In this document: piece after piece, positions 51,489 to 54,404 of the stretch | Position numbering within the stretch: position 1 is the stretch's first letter | How the letters are laid out: every line of letters begins with the position of its first letter | NCBI GenBank assembly: GCA_002701295.1 | Contig: NZUJ01000013.1 | Span: 1 to 54,404, forward strand | From: Ponticaulis sp. | GTDB taxonomy: Bacteria; Pseudomonadota; Alphaproteobacteria; Caulobacterales; Hyphomonadaceae | Direction: 5' to 3' | DNA length: 54,404 nucleotides | Made by a program: the position numbers and the translations under genes | The notes under the pieces: model-generated | The model's database searches: none | Told to the model about the DNA's origin: nothing | What the model saw: the letters and a program-made list of their open reading frames with translations, nothing else

Positions 51489-52238
51489 ATGCGATCCATT
51501 ATTCTATCAACGCTTCTGGCGCTTTCTGTTGTCAGCGCGCCTCAAGCCAGTGCGCAATCTCTCAGTGACATTCTGGGCGGCATTTTCGAGCCAACCTCAC
51601 CCGAACAGTCCAAGACGACACGAGATTTGAGTGGATTGTCGCAGTTTGAAGTCGAGGCGGGCTTCAAAGAAGCACTGACGCTCGGCGCACGAGCAGTTGG
51701 CGCTCAGCTCTCTCAGGAGAATGGATATTTTGGTGACAGCCGAATTCAGATCCCTCTACCGGGACAATTGGGTGAAGTGCAGTCTCAGCTCTCCCGTTTT
51801 GGTATGTCCGGACCTTTGGATGATCTGCAACTGAGACTGAACCGTGCGGCAGAAGATGCTGCACCTGAAGCGGCGGATCTGGTTGTTCAGGCCGTTCAGT
51901 CGGTGACAATCAACGACGCGTTGGCGCTTCTGCAGGGCGGCGATACAGCTGCCACCGAATTCCTGAGAAGCAAAACCGAGGGCAATCTGCAGGAGCTGTT
52001 CCGTCCGTATATGCAATCTGCGCTGACCGGTTCGGGCGCTCTGGATCAGGTTGATCAGGTCAGCTCAAATTATGGACTTTCGCAGTATACAGATGATCTG
52101 AAAGATCAGATGATAGATGGCGCTGTGTCTGAAGGTCTGGATGGTTTGTTTTACTATCTGGCGGAAGAAGAACGCGACATTCGCAAGAATCCTGTAAAGC
52201 GATCCACTGATTTGCTTCGCAGGGTTTTCGGGGGCTGA
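51489..52238 (+). CDS. DUF4197 family exported protein
   Basis: A 249-residue protein of DUF4197: signal peptide ending QASA before QSLSDILGG, then the GFKEALTLGARAVGAQLS and LQLRLNRAAEDAAPEA blocks typical of the family. It is predicted periplasmic; the function is unknown. I start it at 51489, with AAGGAG just upstream; an in-frame Met at 51438 lacks a ribosome-binding site and would bury the signal peptide. The hydrolase gene follows after 5 bases. Confidence 0.85.
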   Translation: MRSIILSTLLALSVVSAPQASAQSLSDILGGIFEPTSPEQSKTTRDLSGLSQFEVEAGFKEALTLGARAVGAQLSQENGYFGDSRIQIPLPGQLGEVQSQLSRFGMSGPLDDLQLRLNRAAEDAAPEAADLVVQAVQSVTINDALALLQGGDTAATEFLRSKTEGNLQELFRPYMQSALTGSGALDQVDQVSSNYGLSQYTDDLKDQMIDGAVSEGLDGLFYYLAEEERDIRKNPVKRSTDLLRRVFGG

Positions 52239-52243
52239 TTTGA

Positions 52244-53194
52244 ATGCGTCGCTTTAAGGTTGATCTGGAAGATGGCCAGCTGGCCGGAATCGCGTTTGGC
52301 GATCCCGTAAGGCCCGTTGATGCCTTGTTTCTGCATGCCAACGGCTTCAACGCCATGACGTATCAATCCATCCTCGCACCGCTGGGGTTACGCGCGCATG
52401 TTGCTGCAATCGATTTGCGTGGCCATGGACGATCGACTGTTCCTGCTGACCCATCAAAGCTGCAGGGTTGGAACCCTTATCGCGACGACGTGATTGCCGC
52501 CATTGAACAGCTCGCGCCGAAGGGCACTGTTCTGGCCGGCCACTCTATGGGCGCAACGGTTTCGATTCTGGTTGCAGGCAAGCGCACGGACCTGGTGACA
52601 GGGCTTGTGCTCGCTGATCCCGTTCTTTTTGAGCCGGGCTTCTATTCCAAAATGCACTGGCCGGGCATGCCGGGTATGGCCAAGAAGACAGCGAAAATGT
52701 CCAAACAGGCCCGCAAACGGCGGTCTGAGTTTGAAAGCCAGTCAGCCGCTGTTGAGGCCCTGACAGGGCGGGGTGCGTTTAAAACCTGGCGCACACCTTT
52801 TCTGGATGACTACGTCACAGATGGGGTGACGCAGACGTCTGACCCGGATGTCTGGAGACTGTCTTGTGAGCCCGAATGGGAGGCAGCCAATTTTGGCGCC
52901 CAGCGTATTCGTCCATGGGGTGCACTGAAGAAGGTTGAGGCCCCGACTGTTCTGATAAGGGCTGAAAAGCGATCGACGTGTCCGAGGACGGCTGTTCGAC
53001 GGTTTATGCGAACAATGCCAGAGGCAGTTCTTATTGAGCCGTCGGGTACGTCTCACTTTCTGCCCATGGAGCGCCCCTATGCAGTGCGCGACAGCCTCTC
53101 AGAGTTTCTTGCGCGCTATGTCGAGGGATTCGCAGCTGGTGAAGAAGGACGCGTTCAGCGCAATCTGTCTTCAACCATAGGTGAGAATGACTAG
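52244..53194 (+). CDS. Alpha/beta hydrolase
   Basis: A 316-residue alpha/beta hydrolase. HANGFN near residue 28 forms the oxyanion region, GHSMGA near 100 holds the nucleophile Ser, and SHFLPMERP near 268 carries the catalytic His. It probably cleaves an ester, but the substrate is unknown. It follows DUF4197 by 5 bases behind GGGGG and is likely co-transcribed. Confidence 0.85.
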   Translation: MRRFKVDLEDGQLAGIAFGDPVRPVDALFLHANGFNAMTYQSILAPLGLRAHVAAIDLRGHGRSTVPADPSKLQGWNPYRDDVIAAIEQLAPKGTVLAGHSMGATVSILVAGKRTDLVTGLVLADPVLFEPGFYSKMHWPGMPGMAKKTAKMSKQARKRRSEFESQSAAVEALTGRGAFKTWRTPFLDDYVTDGVTQTSDPDVWRLSCEPEWEAANFGAQRIRPWGALKKVEAPTVLIRAEKRSTCPRTAVRRFMRTMPEAVLIEPSGTSHFLPMERPYAVRDSLSEFLARYVEGFAAGEEGRVQRNLSSTIGEND

Positions 53195-53347
53195 GAATTC
53201 TTCGTCAGGATTGCGTCTTATGCAAATCTGCTTGGCAGAAATGACGCTCGTTTAGCCCCTCTAAGCGGGGTTGCGACAAAAAATATCTTGCAACGCAGCA
53301 TCGTTCCGGGCTTGGTTTGGCAAAAAATTGTCGAAAAAGCAGGGAAA

Positions 53348-54404
53348 ATGAAAATAGTCGTTCTTAAAGAGACAGCGCCTCATGAGCGCCGGGTAGCTGC
53401 GGTCCCTGAGACCGTGAAAAAGCTGGTCGGTCTTGGGCACGCTGTCATCGTAGAACCGGGGGCCGGTTCACAAGCAGGATTTCCGGATGACGCCTATACC
53501 GAAGCGGGAGCTGAGATCGCTTCGGGAAAACAGGCCGAAGCCGATATCGTTTTTGCCGTACGTCGTCCTGATGCATCGGTTTTGTCCTCTGTTCGCGAAG
53601 AGGCCGCTGTCATTGCATTGATGGAGCCGTTTGCGATGAAGGATGAGCTTCCGGCATTTAATGCTCGCAAGCTTCACGCGCTGTCCATGGAGTTCACACC
53701 GCGGATCACCCGTGCGCAAAGCATGGATGCGCTGTCGTCGCAGTCAAACCTCGCCGGTTATCGGGCCGTGATTGAAGCCGCTGAGCTTTATGGCCGTGCG
53801 CTTCCGATGATGATGACGGCTGCGGGCACGGTTGCACCTGCGAAAGCCTTCATCATGGGGGCAGGCGTCGCAGGCCTTCAGGCAATCGCGACGGCCCGTC
53901 GTCTGGGCGCGATTGTGTCAGCCACTGATGTTCGCCCGGCAGCGAAGGAGCAAGTTGCGTCCCTCGGCGGTAAGTTCATCGCGGTTGAGGATGAAGAATT
54001 CAAAGCTGCTGAAACGGCTGGCGGTTATGCCAAGCAGATGTCAGCGGAATACCAGCAGAAGCAAGCTGAGCTGACAGCAAGCCACATCGCCAAGCAGGAT
54101 ATCGTTATCACGACTGCGCTGATTCCTGGCCGTGCAGCACCAGTGCTGATCACCGAGGAAATGGTGAAAAGCATGAAACCGGGTTCTGTGATCGTTGATA
54201 TGGCGGTGTCTGCTGGCGGCAATTGCCCGCTGTCTAAGCCAGATGAAGTGGTCGATGTGAATGGCGTGAAAGTCGCCGGGTTCTCGAACCTGCCTGCTCG
54301 TCTCGCAGCAGACTCTTCGACTCTTTACGCGAAAAACCTTCTGGCCTTCCTTCCGCTAGTTACAGGCGAAGAAGGTGCGTTTGAACCTAAAATGGACGAC
54401 GAAA
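53348..54404 (+). CDS. pntA: NAD(P) transhydrogenase subunit alpha, partial (3' end beyond window)
   Basis: The first 352 residues of PntA, running off the right edge with no stop or frameshift. The opening MKIVVLKETAPHERRVAA, the NAD-binding segment FIMGAGVAGLQAIATA and ATDVRPAAKEQVASLGG are clear. PntA is the NAD(H)-binding part of the proton-pumping transhydrogenase that makes NADPH from NADH. AGGGAAAATG provides the start. The 153-base upstream gap contains a small CCCC/GGGG hairpin near 53257. The PntB genes should lie to the right. Confidence 0.9.
   Translation, partial: MKIVVLKETAPHERRVAAVPETVKKLVGLGHAVIVEPGAGSQAGFPDDAYTEAGAEIASGKQAEADIVFAVRRPDASVLSSVREEAAVIALMEPFAMKDELPAFNARKLHALSMEFTPRITRAQSMDALSSQSNLAGYRAVIEAAELYGRALPMMMTAAGTVAPAKAFIMGAGVAGLQAIATARRLGAIVSATDVRPAAKEQVASLGGKFIAVEDEEFKAAETAGGYAKQMSAEYQQKQAELTASHIAKQDIVITTALIPGRAAPVLITEEMVKSMKPGSVIVDMAVSAGGNCPLSKPDEVVDVNGVKVAGFSNLPARLAADSSTLYAKNLLAFLPLVTGEEGAFEPKMDDE

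Overview
The window is a gene-dense, mid-GC (roughly mid-50s % by eye) chromosomal segment of an alphaproteobacterium. The best fit is the Caulobacterales/Hyphomonadales side (Hyphomonadaceae-like). This rests on the alphaproteobacterial SspB at the left edge, the DUF2849-CysI-DUF934 sulfite-reduction block, an Mla-type ABC operon with an auxiliary lipoprotein, a TipN-like two-TM coiled-coil protein, a class II fumarase and an EcfG-type (GGAAC-N17-CGTT) promoter. Family placement is inference. I see no rRNA, tRNA, CRISPR array, IS element or prophage, and no gene-free stretch longer than about 260 bases.

Layout, left to right. 1-10 kb: ClpXP adaptor SspB, thioesterase, Tat-exported lipoprotein class A beta-lactamase, RusA-like resolvase, ferrochelatase, Dabb protein, MATE exporter, LMW phosphatase, DUF2891 lipoprotein, acyltransferase-SGNH protein and a pseudouridine synthase. 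10-17 kb: CsbD stress protein with its own EcfG promoter, fumC, GNAT, VOC and YCII proteins, a 39-aa membrane peptide behind a Shine-Dalgarno-masking hairpin, a TVP38-like membrane protein, and leuA behind a leucine-rich leader peptide. 17-23 kb: the elongasome operon mreB-mreC-mreD-PBP2-rodA. 23-30 kb: an NSS transporter, prolyl aminopeptidase, small lipoprotein, DUF423 protein and the MlaE-F-D-lipoprotein operon. 30-36 kb: the TipN-like protein, a lone Hpt protein, chorismate mutase, MHYT-GGDEF-EAL protein and ferredoxin-NADP reductase. 37-43 kb: a divergent LysR regulator and the siroheme/sulfite-reductase operon cysG-DUF2849-GST-VOC-cysI-DUF934. 43-54 kb: a membrane protein-methyltransferase-N-demethylase operon, EVE protein, a membrane protein/XRE regulator module with a likely operator, HAD phosphatase, MFS exporter, CoxE-like VWA protein, DUF2270, DUF4197 and alpha/beta hydrolase proteins, and the start of pntA, which runs off the right edge.

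How genes work together. The mre operon supplies the cell-elongation machinery. The Mla operon maintains envelope lipid asymmetry. CysG makes siroheme for CysI, and Fpr and PntA supply or balance reduced NADP pools. Many operons are tightly coupled through ATGA, GTGA or TGATG junctions. Several convergent pairs abut or overlap at their 3' ends. The most interesting signals are regulatory: the leaderless leucine leader, the SD-masking hairpin over a microprotein, the EcfG promoter, the palindromic operator of the XRE module, dyads ahead of mreB and between csbD and fumC, and a LysR-type box ahead of cysG.
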